The notes under the pieces are model-generated. The model was given only the letters and a program-made list of their open reading frames with translations. It was not told the origin of the DNA and searched no databases. Below are positions 16,122 through 24,824 of a DNA stretch of 64,000 bases, one piece after another (position 1 is the first letter of the stretch; the number at the start of each line of letters is the position of its first letter). The translations under genes and the position numbers were made by a program. The stretch is from Thermus sediminis (GTDB taxonomy: Bacteria > Deinococcota > Deinococci > Deinococcales > Thermaceae), in NCBI RefSeq assembly GCF_003426945.1, contig NZ_QURO01000004.1, forward strand, positions 1,964,158 to 2,028,157, written 5' to 3'.

Positions 16122-16916
16122 ATGAAGATCCTGCGCTTCGGCAGCGGAAGGTGGGGGATTCTGGAAGGGGAGCTGGTGTTGGAAACGGACGCCCCTGGGG
16201 GAAACCCCACGGGCAGACGCTACGACCTGGCCTCGGTGCGCCTCCTGGCGCCCGCTACCCCCAGCAAGATCGTCTGCGTAGGGCGGAACTACAAGGAGCA
16301 CATCCGGGAGATGGGGCACGATTTTGGGGAGGCCCTGCCCCAGGAGCCCGGTCTCTTCCTCAAGGCCCCCAACGCCTTGGCCCATCCGGGAAACCCCAGG
16401 GATCCCTGGAACACAGGGGACGCGGTGCCTTACCCCCACTTCACCGAGGAGCTCCACTACGAGGGGGAGCTGGCCGTGGTCATTGGGGATCGGATGCGGA
16501 ATGTGCCCCCAGAGAAGGCCTTGGACCACGTCCTGGGGTACACCATCGCCGTGGACATCACCGCCCGGGATGCCCAGAGGAAGGATCTGCAGTGGGTCAG
16601 GGCCAAGAGCGCCGACAAGTTTCTGCCCCTGGGGCCTTGGGTTGAGACGGACCTGGATCCCCAGGACACCTGGGTGCGCACCTACGTGAACGAGGAGCTC
16701 CGCCAAGAGGGGCACACCTCAGGGATGATCTTCACCGTGGCGGAGATCCTGGCCTACATCTCGGGTTTCATGACTCTGGAGCCTTTGGACGTGGTCCTCA
16801 CGGGCACGCCCTCCGGGGTAGGGGCGCTGCACCCTGGGGACCGGATTGAGGTGGCCGTGGAGGGCATCGGCACCCTACACACCCGCATCGGGCCCAAGGA
16901 GGGGCGGCCGTGGTGA
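16122..16916 (+). CDS. fumarylacetoacetate hydrolase family protein
   Basis: The 264 aa protein is a FAH-fold hydrolase or decarboxylase acting on acylpyruvates or related 2-oxo acids. It has the small N-terminal domain and then the catalytic core: [41 protein letters not shown] (metal-binding Glu), [15 protein letters not shown] and [13 protein letters not shown]. The exact substrate is not predictable. It is followed with a seven-base overlap by an MBL hydrolase. Confidence 0.9.
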   Translation: MKILRFGSGRWGILEGELVLETDAPGGNPTGRRYDLASVRLLAPATPSKIVCVGRNYKEHIREMGHDFGEALPQEPGLFLKAPNALAHPGNPRDPWNTGDAVPYPHFTEELHYEGELAVVIGDRMRNVPPEKALDHVLGYTIAVDITARDAQRKDLQWVRAKSADKFLPLGPWVETDLDPQDTWVRTYVNEELRQEGHTSGMIFTVAEILAYISGFMTLEPLDVVLTGTPSGVGALHPGDRIEVAVEGIGTLHTRIGPKEGRPW

Positions 16917-17809
16917 GGATCCTGGACCTCCGCTTCCAGGGAGCCGAGCAGGTCATCGCCAGCTTCCTCCTGGAGTCCAAGGAAGGCCCCATCCTGATAG
17001 AGACCGGTCCGGAGAGCACCTACCCCCACCTGGCGGCGGCCCTAAAGGCGGAGGGCCTGGCCCCCGAGGAGGTGCGCCACGTCTTCGTGACCCACATCCA
17101 CTTGGACCACGCGGGGGCGGCCTGGCGCCTCGCCGAGCTGGGGGCTAGGGTCTACGTCCACCCCAAGGGGGCCCCTCACCTGGTGGACCCCTCCAGGCTC
17201 CTGGCCTCCGCAGAGAGGATCTACGGGGAGATGCTTGGGCCCCTCTGGGGGGAGCTTCGGGGGATCCCTGAGCAGAGGGTGCGGGTTCTGGCCGACGGGG
17301 AGGTGGTAAAGGTGGGCGGGGTGGAGGTCCAGGCCCTAGAGACCCCTGGCCACGCGGGCCACCACCACGCCTACCTGGTGGAGGGCCTGGTCTTTGCCGG
17401 GGACATCGCCGGGGTGCGCATCGCCCCGGGCCCCGTCCTGCCCCCCACCCCGCCCCCGGACATCCACCTGGAAAGCTGGTACGTATCCATAGACCGTATC
17501 CTGGCCCTGCGTCCAGAGGCCCTCTACCTCACCCACTTCGGGGCCTACCGGGACGTGGAGCCCCACCTCCTGACCCTGCGGGAGGCCCTCGAGGCCTGGG
17601 CCGGGTTCGTGCTCTCCCGGATGCGGGAGGGGCTCGGCCCGGAGGAGATGACCCGGCGCTTTGAGACCTACTGGCGGGAAGGCCTGGCGAAGGCCGGGGT
17701 GGGCGGGGCGGGGATGCGGCTCTACGAGCTGGCCGATCCCCCCTTCATGAACCTCCAGGGCCTGGTGCGCTACTGGCAGAAGCACCACCCGGAGGCCCTG
17801 GAGGGATGA
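16910..17809 (+). CDS. MBL fold metallo-hydrolase
   Basis: The 299 aa protein carries the metallo-beta-lactamase signature THIHLDHAG at about residues 61-69 (HxHxDH), then [14 protein letters not shown] and GDIAG with the further metal ligands, and LTHFGAYRD near 205. A C-terminal helical tail of about 90 residues follows. The substrate is unknown; it resembles the glyoxalase-II-like hydrolases. The start could be GTG 16910 or GTG 16913; the latter overlaps the upstream TGA. It overlaps purN by four bases. Confidence 0.9.
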   Translation: MVRILDLRFQGAEQVIASFLLESKEGPILIETGPESTYPHLAAALKAEGLAPEEVRHVFVTHIHLDHAGAAWRLAELGARVYVHPKGAPHLVDPSRLLASAERIYGEMLGPLWGELRGIPEQRVRVLADGEVVKVGGVEVQALETPGHAGHHHAYLVEGLVFAGDIAGVRIAPGPVLPPTPPPDIHLESWYVSIDRILALRPEALYLTHFGAYRDVEPHLLTLREALEAWAGFVLSRMREGLGPEEMTRRFETYWREGLAKAGVGGAGMRLYELADPPFMNLQGLVRYWQKHHPEALEG

Positions 17810-18699
17810 TAACGCCCTTTCCCCTGGACCGCCCAGCCCGCTTGGCGGTCTTCGCCTCGGGGCGGGGGACGAACCTCGAGGCCCTCCTCAAGGCCTTTCC
17901 CCGGGGTAACCCCCTGGGGGAAGTGGTTCTGGTCCTTTCCGACAACCCCGAGGCCCCCGCCCTGGAGCGGGCCAGGGGGCGGAGCGTGGAGGCTTTGGCC
18001 CTCCCCTGGGAGGGGCGGCGGGCCTTTGAGGCAAGGGCCCTGGCCCTCCTTTGGGAAAGGCGGGTGGACGTGGTGCTCCTCGCGGGCTTCATGCGCCTCC
18101 TCTCCCCCCGCTTTGTGGTCCCCTGGTACGGCCGCCTCCTCAACATCCACCCCTCCCTGCTTCCCGACTACCCGGGGCTCCGTGTGCACCAGAGGGTCCT
18201 GGAGGCGGGGGAAAGGGAGACGGGGTCCACCGTCCACTTCGTGGACCAGGGGATGGACACCGGACCCATTCTGCTTCAGGGGCGGGTGCCGGTCCTCCCC
18301 GGGGATACCCCGGAGGTCCTGGAGGCCCGCCTCCTCCACCTGGAGCACCGGCTTTACCCCAAGGCGGTCCGCCTCCTCCTCCTGGGCCTCGCCTTTCCCC
18401 CGCCCGAGGGCCTCTTGGGCCTTCTGGGGCAGGAGGCCGCCCGCCTTTTTCAAGGCCTCCCTCCCCGGGAAAAGCCCCTCTACCTCCGGGCCTGGGCCCT
18501 TCTCCGGGTCTGGGAAAAGGAAGATCTGGTGGGCTCCGCCTTCTTGGGCCGGGCGGGGGCGTGGGGCAGGGGGGCCTTCCTCGCCGCCCACCTCCTGGCG
18601 GGGGACCACCCAGCCCTGAGGGCCGAGCTTATGGGCCTTCCCGAGGAGGTGCGAAGGAGGGCCGAGGCGGTTTTGGCCTTGGTAGAATCCCCCTCATGA
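17806..18699 (+). CDS. purN: phosphoribosylglycinamide formyltransferase with C-terminal extension
   Basis: This converts GAR to formyl-GAR using 10-formyl-THF, the third step of purine synthesis. Residues 10-200 are a normal PurN domain: VFASGRGTNLEALL (phosphate loop), LAGFMRLLSP, LLNIHPSLLPDYPGL (catalytic Asn and His) and DQGMDTGPIL (catalytic Asp). The whole protein is 297 aa, about 95 longer than usual. The extra part (LGLLGQEAARLFQGLPPREK onward) is helical, Arg/Leu-rich and matches no family known to me. The stop overlaps the purD start (ATGA). Confidence 0.93.
   Translation: MITPFPLDRPARLAVFASGRGTNLEALLKAFPRGNPLGEVVLVLSDNPEAPALERARGRSVEALALPWEGRRAFEARALALLWERRVDVVLLAGFMRLLSPRFVVPWYGRLLNIHPSLLPDYPGLRVHQRVLEAGERETGSTVHFVDQGMDTGPILLQGRVPVLPGDTPEVLEARLLHLEHRLYPKAVRLLLLGLAFPPPEGLLGLLGQEAARLFQGLPPREKPLYLRAWALLRVWEKEDLVGSAFLGRAGAWGRGAFLAAHLLAGDHPALRAELMGLPEEVRRRAEAVLALVESPS
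18683..18688 (+). promoter_or_regulatory. internal -10 hexamer for leaderless purD
   Basis: TAGAAT in the last codons of purN, seven bases before the purD ATG. Confidence 0.45.
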
Positions 18700-19949
18700 A
18701 GGTCCTGGTGGTGGGTTCTGGGGGGCGGGAGCACGCCCTCCTCTGGAAGGCGGCAGAAAGCCCCCTGGTGGAAAGGCTTTACGCCGCTCCCGGCAACGCG
18801 GGCATGGAGGCCCTGGCCGAGCTCTTGCCCTGGAGGGGGGAGGTGGAGATCCTGGCGGACTGGGCCCTGGAGGAGGGCGTAGACCTCACCCTGGTGGGGC
18901 CGGAGGCCCCCTTGGTGGAGGGTATCGCCGATGCCTTCCTGGCCCGGGGCCTGAAGGTCTTCGGCCCCACGCAGAGGGCGGCCATGATCGAGGGCTCCAA
19001 GGCCTTCGCCAAGGGCCTCATGGAGCGCTACGGCATCCCCACGGCCCGCCACCGCACCTTCCAGGACCCCATCCTGGCCCTGGAGTACCTGGAGGAGGTG
19101 GGGGTGCCCATCGTGGTCAAGGACTCGGGGCTGGCCGCCGGCAAGGGGGTCACCGTGGCCTTTGACCTCCACACCGCCAAGCAGGCCGTGGCCAACATCC
19201 TGAATCGGGCCGAGGGGGGGGAGGTGGTCATTGAGGAGTACCTCGAGGGGGAGGAGGCCACGGTCCTGGCCCTCACCGACGGGGAGGCGATCCTGCCCCT
19301 CCTCCCCTCCCAGGACCACAAGCGCCTCCTGGACGGGGACAGGGGGCCCATGACCGGGGGCATGGGGGCGGTGGCCCCCTACCCCATGGACCCGGGAACC
19401 CTAAGGCGGGTGGAGGAGGAGATCCTTAGGCCCCTGGTGGCGGGCCTTAGGGCTGAGGGCGTGATCTACCAGGGGGTGGTCTACGCGGGCCTGATGCTCA
19501 CGAAGGAGGGCCCCAAGGTCCTGGAGTTCAACGCCCGCTTCGGCGACCCCGAGGCCCAGGCGGTGCTGCCCCTTTTAGAGAGCGACCTGGTGGACCTGGC
19601 CCTTAGGGCGGCCGAAGGGAGGCTTGCGGGCGCCCGGCTTTCCTGGAAGGAGGGGGCCGCCGCCTGCGTGGTCCTGGCCGCCCCTGGCTACCCGGAAAGC
19701 CCCAGGAAGGGGATCCCCCTTCACCTCCCCGAGTCCCCGGAGGGGGTCTTGGTCTTCCACGCGGGCACCCGGAGGGAGGAGGGGCACCTGTATAGCGCTG
19801 GGGGGCGGGTCCTCAACGTGGTGGGCTTGGGGAAGGACCTACGGGAGGCCCTGGAGCGGGCCTACGCCTTCATCCCCCGGATCGGTTTCCCCGGGGCGGT
19901 GTACCGCAAGGACATCGGCCGGAGGGCCTTGGCCCGGCTCAGTACTTGA
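18696..19949 (+). CDS. purD: phosphoribosylamine-glycine ligase
   Basis: The 417 aa ATP-grasp enzyme makes GAR from phosphoribosylamine, glycine and ATP, the step before PurN. It starts KVLVVGSGGREHALLWK, the PurD N-domain signature, followed by ATP-grasp motifs (IVVKDSGLAAGKGVTVA, VIEEYLEGEEATVLAL), the family motif LLPSQDHKRLLDGD and the metal-binding EFNARFGDPE. ATG at 18696 gives the family length; the longer open frame upstream belongs to a shadow of purN. The 3' end overlaps the convergent exonuclease gene by 11 bases. Confidence 0.96.
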   Translation: MKVLVVGSGGREHALLWKAAESPLVERLYAAPGNAGMEALAELLPWRGEVEILADWALEEGVDLTLVGPEAPLVEGIADAFLARGLKVFGPTQRAAMIEGSKAFAKGLMERYGIPTARHRTFQDPILALEYLEEVGVPIVVKDSGLAAGKGVTVAFDLHTAKQAVANILNRAEGGEVVIEEYLEGEEATVLALTDGEAILPLLPSQDHKRLLDGDRGPMTGGMGAVAPYPMDPGTLRRVEEEILRPLVAGLRAEGVIYQGVVYAGLMLTKEGPKVLEFNARFGDPEAQAVLPLLESDLVDLALRAAEGRLAGARLSWKEGAAACVVLAAPGYPESPRKGIPLHLPESPEGVLVFHAGTRREEGHLYSAGGRVLNVVGLGKDLREALERAYAFIPRIGFPGAVYRKDIGRRALARLST

Positions 19950-21828
19950 GCCGGGCCAGGGGAAGCCTCTCGCAGGCCCTGAGCACCTCCCCCAGGGTGC
20001 GGAACCCCCGGCCCTTCAGGAGGGGGATCATGCGGGCGAAGACCTCCGCGGTCATGAGGGCATCCCCGAGGGCGGTGTGCCGCCCCAGGACCGGGACCCC
20101 GAAGCGCTCCGCCAGGCGCTCTAGGCGGTGGTCCTTCAGGTCGGGAAAGAGGAGGTGGGCCAGGAGGAGGGTGTCCACCAGGGGGGGCTGGTCTATCCCC
20201 ACCTTTCTCAGGAAGGCCATATCAAAGGCCCCGTTGTGGCCCAGGAGCACCGTGTCCTCCAGGAACGCCCGGAAGGCGGGGAGGACCTCCTCGAGGCGGG
20301 GCTTCCCCTGGAGCATCTCCCAGGTGAGGCCGTGGACCTCCGTGGCGGCCTTGGGGATGGGGCGGCCCGGGTCCACCAGGGCCTCGTAAACCTCGTGCCG
20401 CAGGACCCGGTTTCCCAGGAGGTGGACCCCCCCCAGGGCGATGATGGCGTCCTTTTCCGGGTCCAGCCCGGTGGTCTCTAGGTCAAAGGCGGTGTAGAGG
20501 AGGCCGTCTAGGGGGGCCTCCTCCAGCTCCTCGGGGACCTGGAGCAGGGAGAGGTCAAAGACCTCAGCCCGGGGTGGGGGGCCTGGGGGGGTGGGGATGC
20601 TTTGGGCCTCCTGGGCGGGGAGGAGGAGGTGGAGGCGGTTGCCCTCTCGCCAGAGGCTCCCCCCAGCCCTTTCCACTGCTTCCTTGAGGAGGCGACAGGG
20701 TTCAGGGGCGGGATGGGGGAAGAGGAGGCTTAGGCGGAGGAGGCCGCCCTGGATCCCCGCTTGGAGGAGAATCTCCTCCGCGTCCTTCAGGGTGGTGGCG
20801 AGGCCCTGGCTCAGGGCGTAGGTGTCCGCCCGCACGAGAAACCCCCGGGCCCCCCCCTCCAGGGCGAAGCCGGGGTGGACCCCTAGTTCCCGTTCCAGGG
20901 CCTCCACCAGGAGGGGTAGGAGGTCCTCCACCATGACCTCCGCTGCCTCGGGGGGAGCCTCGAGGGCCCGCACCAGCTCCGCCAAGCTCTCCGCGGTCTC
21001 CCTGGCCGCCTGGGCCAGGGGCAGGGCCCCCTTTGGAGCCTCCGTTTCCAGAAGCTCCACCAGGGCCTTGAGGCCGGCGAGCTTGTCCTTGAGGCGGTGG
21101 AGGGTGGCCTCGTCCACCCCCCTTTCCTCTCGGGCCGCCTCGAGGATGAGGAGAAACCCCCCCTCTCCCTGGAGGGGCACCGCCTGGAGGGCGATGGGCC
21201 CTCCCTTGCCCTGGGTGAGGAAGCGCTCGGCGGAAAGCCTCAGGGCGTGGGCCAGAAGCCCCCGGTCCAAGGGACCAAAGAGGCTCCTGCCCACCCCGAG
21301 CCCCTCGCCCAGGAGGCGTTGGGCCTTAGGGTTGTAGAGGACCACCTGGCCCTTGGGGTTGGCCAAGACCACCCCCTGGGGCAGGTGGGCGATGAGGGCG
21401 GAAAGCACCCCCCGTTCCCGCTCCAGGAGGGCCTTGGCCTCCTCCACCTTGGCCTCCACCTCCTTTTCCAGGGCTGCCTTTTCCTCGGCCAGGCGGTGGA
21501 TAAGGCGGGCCAGGGCCTGAAGCTCCAGGGGTCCTCTGAGGGGCAGGCGGTGGCCGGGGTTGGCCAGGAGGACCTCCGCCTCCTGGCCCAGGGCCCGGGT
21601 GGCCGCCAGGTAGCCCAGGAAGAGGGGATGGAGAAGGGCCCCCAGCACCAGGGCGAAGAGGAGGCCCACGAAAACGAGGACGGGGGACTTCTCCCGGGCG
21701 ACCCGGAGAAACTCCTGGGCCAAGGCCTCCTCCCCCTGGAGGAGGAGGAAGAGGGCCAGGGCCACTACCCCTCCTACCAGGAGGAGGCCCAGGAGAAGGG
21801 CCCCGAGGAAGCGCAGGACCTCCCTCAT
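19939..21828 (-). CDS. membrane PAS/kinase-like protein fused to a DEDDh 3'-5' exonuclease
   Basis: The 629 aa protein has three parts. Residues 1-75 contain two membrane helices (FLGALLLGLLLVGGVVALAL and PVLVFVGLLFALVLGALL). A coiled coil (about 110-145) leads to a PAS-like domain (about 145-220, LSALIAHLPQGVVLANPKGQ), then a degenerate kinase-like helical and ATPase-like region (about 230-400) without an intact H-box or N-box. Residues 455-629 are an epsilon/DnaQ-type exonuclease: TAFDLETTGLDPEKD (first DxE), LGHNGAFDMAFL (second Asp) and RHTALGDALMTAEVF (His and Asp). It is last in the operon after the receiver and CrbS-like kinase. A related gene is found next to CrbS in other bacteria; its task is not known to me. 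Confidence 0.85.
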   Translation of the reverse strand: MREVLRFLGALLLGLLLVGGVVALALFLLLQGEEALAQEFLRVAREKSPVLVFVGLLFALVLGALLHPLFLGYLAATRALGQEAEVLLANPGHRLPLRGPLELQALARLIHRLAEEKAALEKEVEAKVEEAKALLERERGVLSALIAHLPQGVVLANPKGQVVLYNPKAQRLLGEGLGVGRSLFGPLDRGLLAHALRLSAERFLTQGKGGPIALQAVPLQGEGGFLLILEAAREERGVDEATLHRLKDKLAGLKALVELLETEAPKGALPLAQAARETAESLAELVRALEAPPEAAEVMVEDLLPLLVEALERELGVHPGFALEGGARGFLVRADTYALSQGLATTLKDAEEILLQAGIQGGLLRLSLLFPHPAPEPCRLLKEAVERAGGSLWREGNRLHLLLPAQEAQSIPTPPGPPPRAEVFDLSLLQVPEELEEAPLDGLLYTAFDLETTGLDPEKDAIIALGGVHLLGNRVLRHEVYEALVDPGRPIPKAATEVHGLTWEMLQGKPRLEEVLPAFRAFLEDTVLLGHNGAFDMAFLRKVGIDQPPLVDTLLLAHLLFPDLKDHRLERLAERFGVPVLGRHTALGDALMTAEVFARMIPLLKGRGFRTLGEVLRACERLPLARLKY

Positions 21829-22184
21829 TCCCCCTCCAGAAGCCTTTCCACCTGGGCCAGAAGGTCCTGGGTGCCAAAGGGCTTGGCCATGAAGGCCTCG
21901 GCCCCCAGGGCCAGGGCCTTGGCCCGGTCCGCCTCCCGACCCCGGGCGGTGAGGACCAAGACCTTGGGCCTCCCAGGCCCTTGGGGAAGGCGCTCTAAGA
22001 TGGCGAAGCCGTCCATCCCCGGGAGCATGAGGTCCAGGATCAGCAGGTCAAAGGGGCCCTCCTCTAGCCGGGCTAGGGCTTCCTCCCCCGTTCTGGCCAG
22101 GGCTACCTCGTGCCCCGCTTTCCTCAGCAGGAACTCCAGGGGCACCAGGATGCTCTCCTCGTCATCCACCACCAAGATCCGCAT
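21825..22184 (-). CDS. single-domain response regulator (receiver only)
   Basis: The 119 aa protein is one receiver domain: RILVVDDEESILVPLEF with the acidic pair, LLILDLMLPGMDGF with the phosphorylated Asp near residue 53, VLVLTARG with the Thr, and MAKPFG with the Lys. There is no DNA-binding output domain. In Vibrio and Pseudomonas the CrbS partner CrbR carries a LuxR-type HTH, so this one must pass the signal on differently. ATG at 22184 is chosen because the longer open frame is a shadow of the kinase gene, which it overlaps by 23 bases. Confidence 0.92.
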   Translation of the reverse strand: MRILVVDDEESILVPLEFLLRKAGHEVALARTGEEALARLEEGPFDLLILDLMLPGMDGFAILERLPQGPGRPKVLVLTARGREADRAKALALGAEAFMAKPFGTQDLLAQVERLLEGE

Positions 22185-24651
22185 GGTCCACCTCCAGGGG
22201 CAGGGTGAAGGCGAAGCTGGCCCCCTCTCCCTTCTCCAAGAAGATCCGCCCTCCCAGGGCCTCCACCAGCCTGCGGGCCAGGTAAAGGCCCAGGCCCGTG
22301 CCCCCGGCGAAGCTCTGGAAGGGTTCAAAGACCCAGGGCCTCAGGTCCTCGGGTACCCCCGGGCCGTCATCCTGGACCCGGAAGAGAGCCTCCTTCCCCT
22401 CGTGCCTAAGCTCCAGGCACACCCGGCTTTGCGCGTGGCGCAGGGCGTTTTGCAGGAGGTTCAGGAGCACCTGGAGCACCCGGTCGCGGTCGGTGAGCGC
22501 TCGGGCCTCCTCCAGGTGGACTTCCATGATAACCCTTTTCTCCTGGGCCAGGGGCTGGACCAGGGCCAAGGCTTCCTCGGCCAGGGCCCTTAGGTCGGTG
22601 GCCTGGAGGCGCAGGGGGAGACCCGCCTGCAGGCGGGCGTAGGCCAGGACCTCCTCCACCAAGCGGGAAAGCCGGGCCGCCTCCTTGGAGAGGAGGGCGG
22701 TGAAGCGCCGCCTTTCCTCTTCGGGTAGGTCGTGGTGGGCCTCGAGGATCTCCGCCAGGGCCCGCACCGAAGTGAGGGGGGTCTTGAGTTCGTGGGAGAC
22801 CGCGGCCAAAACCTCGTCCTTGGCGTGATCCAAGGCCTTCAGGCGCTCGTAGGCCTCGGCGAGCTCGCGCCTGGCCTCCTCCAGGGCCCTGGCGTAGGCC
22901 CGTACCTCCTTGGACTCCCGGGCTGCCTCCTCTAGAAGGGCTTCCGGAGGGGCCCTCTCCGTGACGGAGAGGAGGAGGAGCCTGGCCGTGGCGGGCCCCA
23001 CCGATCCCGCCAGGAAGGCCTCGGCCAGGGCGGCGGCCTGGGGACCAGGAAGATCCTGGACTCGATTTAGAAAAGCTACCTCTGCCTCCGGGCCCAGAAC
23101 CCGGCCCAGCAGAGCAGCCAGCTCCGCCACCTCCCCCGTGCGGCCCTCTTCCTGGACCTCCTTTCGGGTGAAGAGGGAGACTCCTAGGGTGAGGGCCAGG
23201 TTGGCCATGAGGCTGACCAGAAAGCCGTGGGTCACGGGGTCCAGGTCCCTCAGGCCCAGGAGCCCCTCGGGGCGGAGGAGGGGGTGGGGGCCTGTGAGGA
23301 AGACCTCGGGGAGCCAGCCCGAGCGGGCCAGGGCCGGGAGGAAGAGGGTGTAGGTCCAAAGGAGCACCCCCCCGATAAGCCCTGCCAAGGCCCCTTCTCG
23401 CGTGGCCCCCTTCCAGAAAAGGCCGAGGAGGGCCGGCGGAGCCAGCTGGGCCACGGCCACGAAGGAGATGAGCCCCATGCCCACCAGGGCGTAGGCCTCC
23501 CCCGCCAGGCGGAAGTAGAGGTAGGCGAGGAGCATAACGACAAGGATGGAAAGTCTCCGCCAAAGGAGGAGGCTCCCCAGGGCCCTGGCCCTGAGGAGGA
23601 GGGGGGAGAGGAGGTGGTTGGAGACCAGGATGGAAAGGGCCAGGCTCTCCACCACCACCATGGCCGTGGCCGCGGAAACCCCCCCCAGAAAGGCCAGGAG
23701 GGCCAGGGCAGGGTAGCCCGCCTCGAGGCTCAGGGCCAGGACGTAGAGGTCGGGGTTTTCCTCCGGAAAGTGGAGGCGCCCGAGGAGGGCCAAGGGGACC
23801 ATGGGCAGATTGATGAGGAGGAGATAGAGGGGAAAGGCCCAGGCCGCCAGGGGAAGGTGCCTGGGGTTCACGTTCTCCACCACGATCACATGGAACTGCC
23901 GGGGCAGGAAGAGGAAGGCCAGGCCCGATAAGACCGTGAGGCCCACCCAGCCCAGGTAGCCGGGAAGGCCCTCTGGGGGCGTTAGGGGGGGCAGGAGGTC
24001 GGGCCTTTCCAGGGCTTGGGGAAAGGGGTTTCCCAAGGCCAGGAGGACCACCAGGCCCACCAGGAGGAGAGCGAAAAGCTTCACGAAGGACTCAAAGGCC
24101 ACAGCCAGAACCAGGCCCTGGTGCCTCTCCGAGGGGTCCAGGCGCCGCGTGCCGAAGAGGATGGCGAAAAGGGCGAGGAGCAGGGTGGTGGGCAGGGCCA
24201 CGTCCGCCAGGGGCGCTTCCTCGCCGCTTAGGAAGAGGAAGGCCTGGGCGATGGCCTTGAGCTGCAGGGCCAGGTAGGGGAGGAGGCCCACCACCAGGAA
24301 GGCGGCCGTCAAGGAGGCCAAGGGGGCGTGGCCGTAGCGCAGGAAGAGGTAGTCCGCCCAGGAGGTGAGGCGGTGGGCCTGGGCTAGCTTCAAAAGCCGC
24401 CCGTAGAGAAAGGGCCAGAGGAGGAGGACCAAGGTGGGCCCCAGGTAGACGGGGAGGAAGGTGGCCCCCTCTTTGGCTGCCCGGCCCACGCTGCCGAAAA
24501 AGGTCCAGGCGGTGGCGTAGACCGCCAGGGAGAGGGCGTAGGTCCAGGGGCTTTGGGCCCAGGCCCTGCCCCGACCCTCCCCCCAGAGGGCTACCAAGAA
24601 GAGGATGCCCAGGTAGAGGAAAAGGCTAAAGAGGAGGAGGACAGGGCTCAT
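22162..24651 (-). CDS. sodium/solute symporter-histidine kinase fusion (CrbS-like)
   Basis: The 829 aa protein joins a transporter-like sensor to a kinase. Residues 1-490 make about 13 membrane helices of the SSS family (WTYALSLAVYATAWTFFGSV, VVESLALSILVSNHL and others). Then come about 70 residues of linker, a coiled coil, the phosphoacceptor H-box LAAVSHELKTPLTSV near 605, and a full HATPase domain (N-box LNLLQNALRHA, G1 VQDDGPGV, G2 GGTGLGLYLARRL). CrbS proteins sense acetate or its flux and control acs expression. The start at 24651 overlaps the small upstream gene by four bases. Confidence 0.93.
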   Translation of the reverse strand: MSPVLLLFSLFLYLGILFLVALWGEGRGRAWAQSPWTYALSLAVYATAWTFFGSVGRAAKEGATFLPVYLGPTLVLLLWPFLYGRLLKLAQAHRLTSWADYLFLRYGHAPLASLTAAFLVVGLLPYLALQLKAIAQAFLFLSGEEAPLADVALPTTLLLALFAILFGTRRLDPSERHQGLVLAVAFESFVKLFALLLVGLVVLLALGNPFPQALERPDLLPPLTPPEGLPGYLGWVGLTVLSGLAFLFLPRQFHVIVVENVNPRHLPLAAWAFPLYLLLINLPMVPLALLGRLHFPEENPDLYVLALSLEAGYPALALLAFLGGVSAATAMVVVESLALSILVSNHLLSPLLLRARALGSLLLWRRLSILVVMLLAYLYFRLAGEAYALVGMGLISFVAVAQLAPPALLGLFWKGATREGALAGLIGGVLLWTYTLFLPALARSGWLPEVFLTGPHPLLRPEGLLGLRDLDPVTHGFLVSLMANLALTLGVSLFTRKEVQEEGRTGEVAELAALLGRVLGPEAEVAFLNRVQDLPGPQAAALAEAFLAGSVGPATARLLLLSVTERAPPEALLEEAARESKEVRAYARALEEARRELAEAYERLKALDHAKDEVLAAVSHELKTPLTSVRALAEILEAHHDLPEEERRRFTALLSKEAARLSRLVEEVLAYARLQAGLPLRLQATDLRALAEEALALVQPLAQEKRVIMEVHLEEARALTDRDRVLQVLLNLLQNALRHAQSRVCLELRHEGKEALFRVQDDGPGVPEDLRPWVFEPFQSFAGGTGLGLYLARRLVEALGGRIFLEKGEGASFAFTLPLEVDHADLGGG

Positions 24652-24824
24652 AGCCTCCGGAAGAGGAGGTAGGCCAGGAGGATCGCCAGGCCCCAGGCCC
24701 CGAAGAGGTAGAGGTACAAAGAGGGCAATCCCCACGGCCCGAGGGGGGGGAGGGAGAACAGGCCCAAGGGCGCGAGGAAGAGGACCAGGGCCAGGAGGAA
24801 GAGGGCAAAGGCCTTCTCCTTCAT
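24648..24824 (-). CDS. small two-helix membrane protein
   Basis: The 58 aa protein reads KEKAFALFLLALVLFLAPLG then LYLYLFGAWGLAILLAYLLF, so it has two membrane helices and a short basic end. It overlaps both neighbours by four bases (ATGA), so it is co-translated with the DUF294 protein and the CrbS-like kinase. This tight embedding argues that it belongs to the sensor system, perhaps as a small subunit. No function can be assigned. Confidence 0.72.
   Translation of the reverse strand: MKEKAFALFLLALVLFLAPLGLFSLPPLGPWGLPSLYLYLFGAWGLAILLAYLLFRRL

Noticed and set aside
18051..18695. Upstream extension of purD
   Set aside because: This is a Pro/Gly-rich shadow of purN; PurD begins at 18696 by homology.
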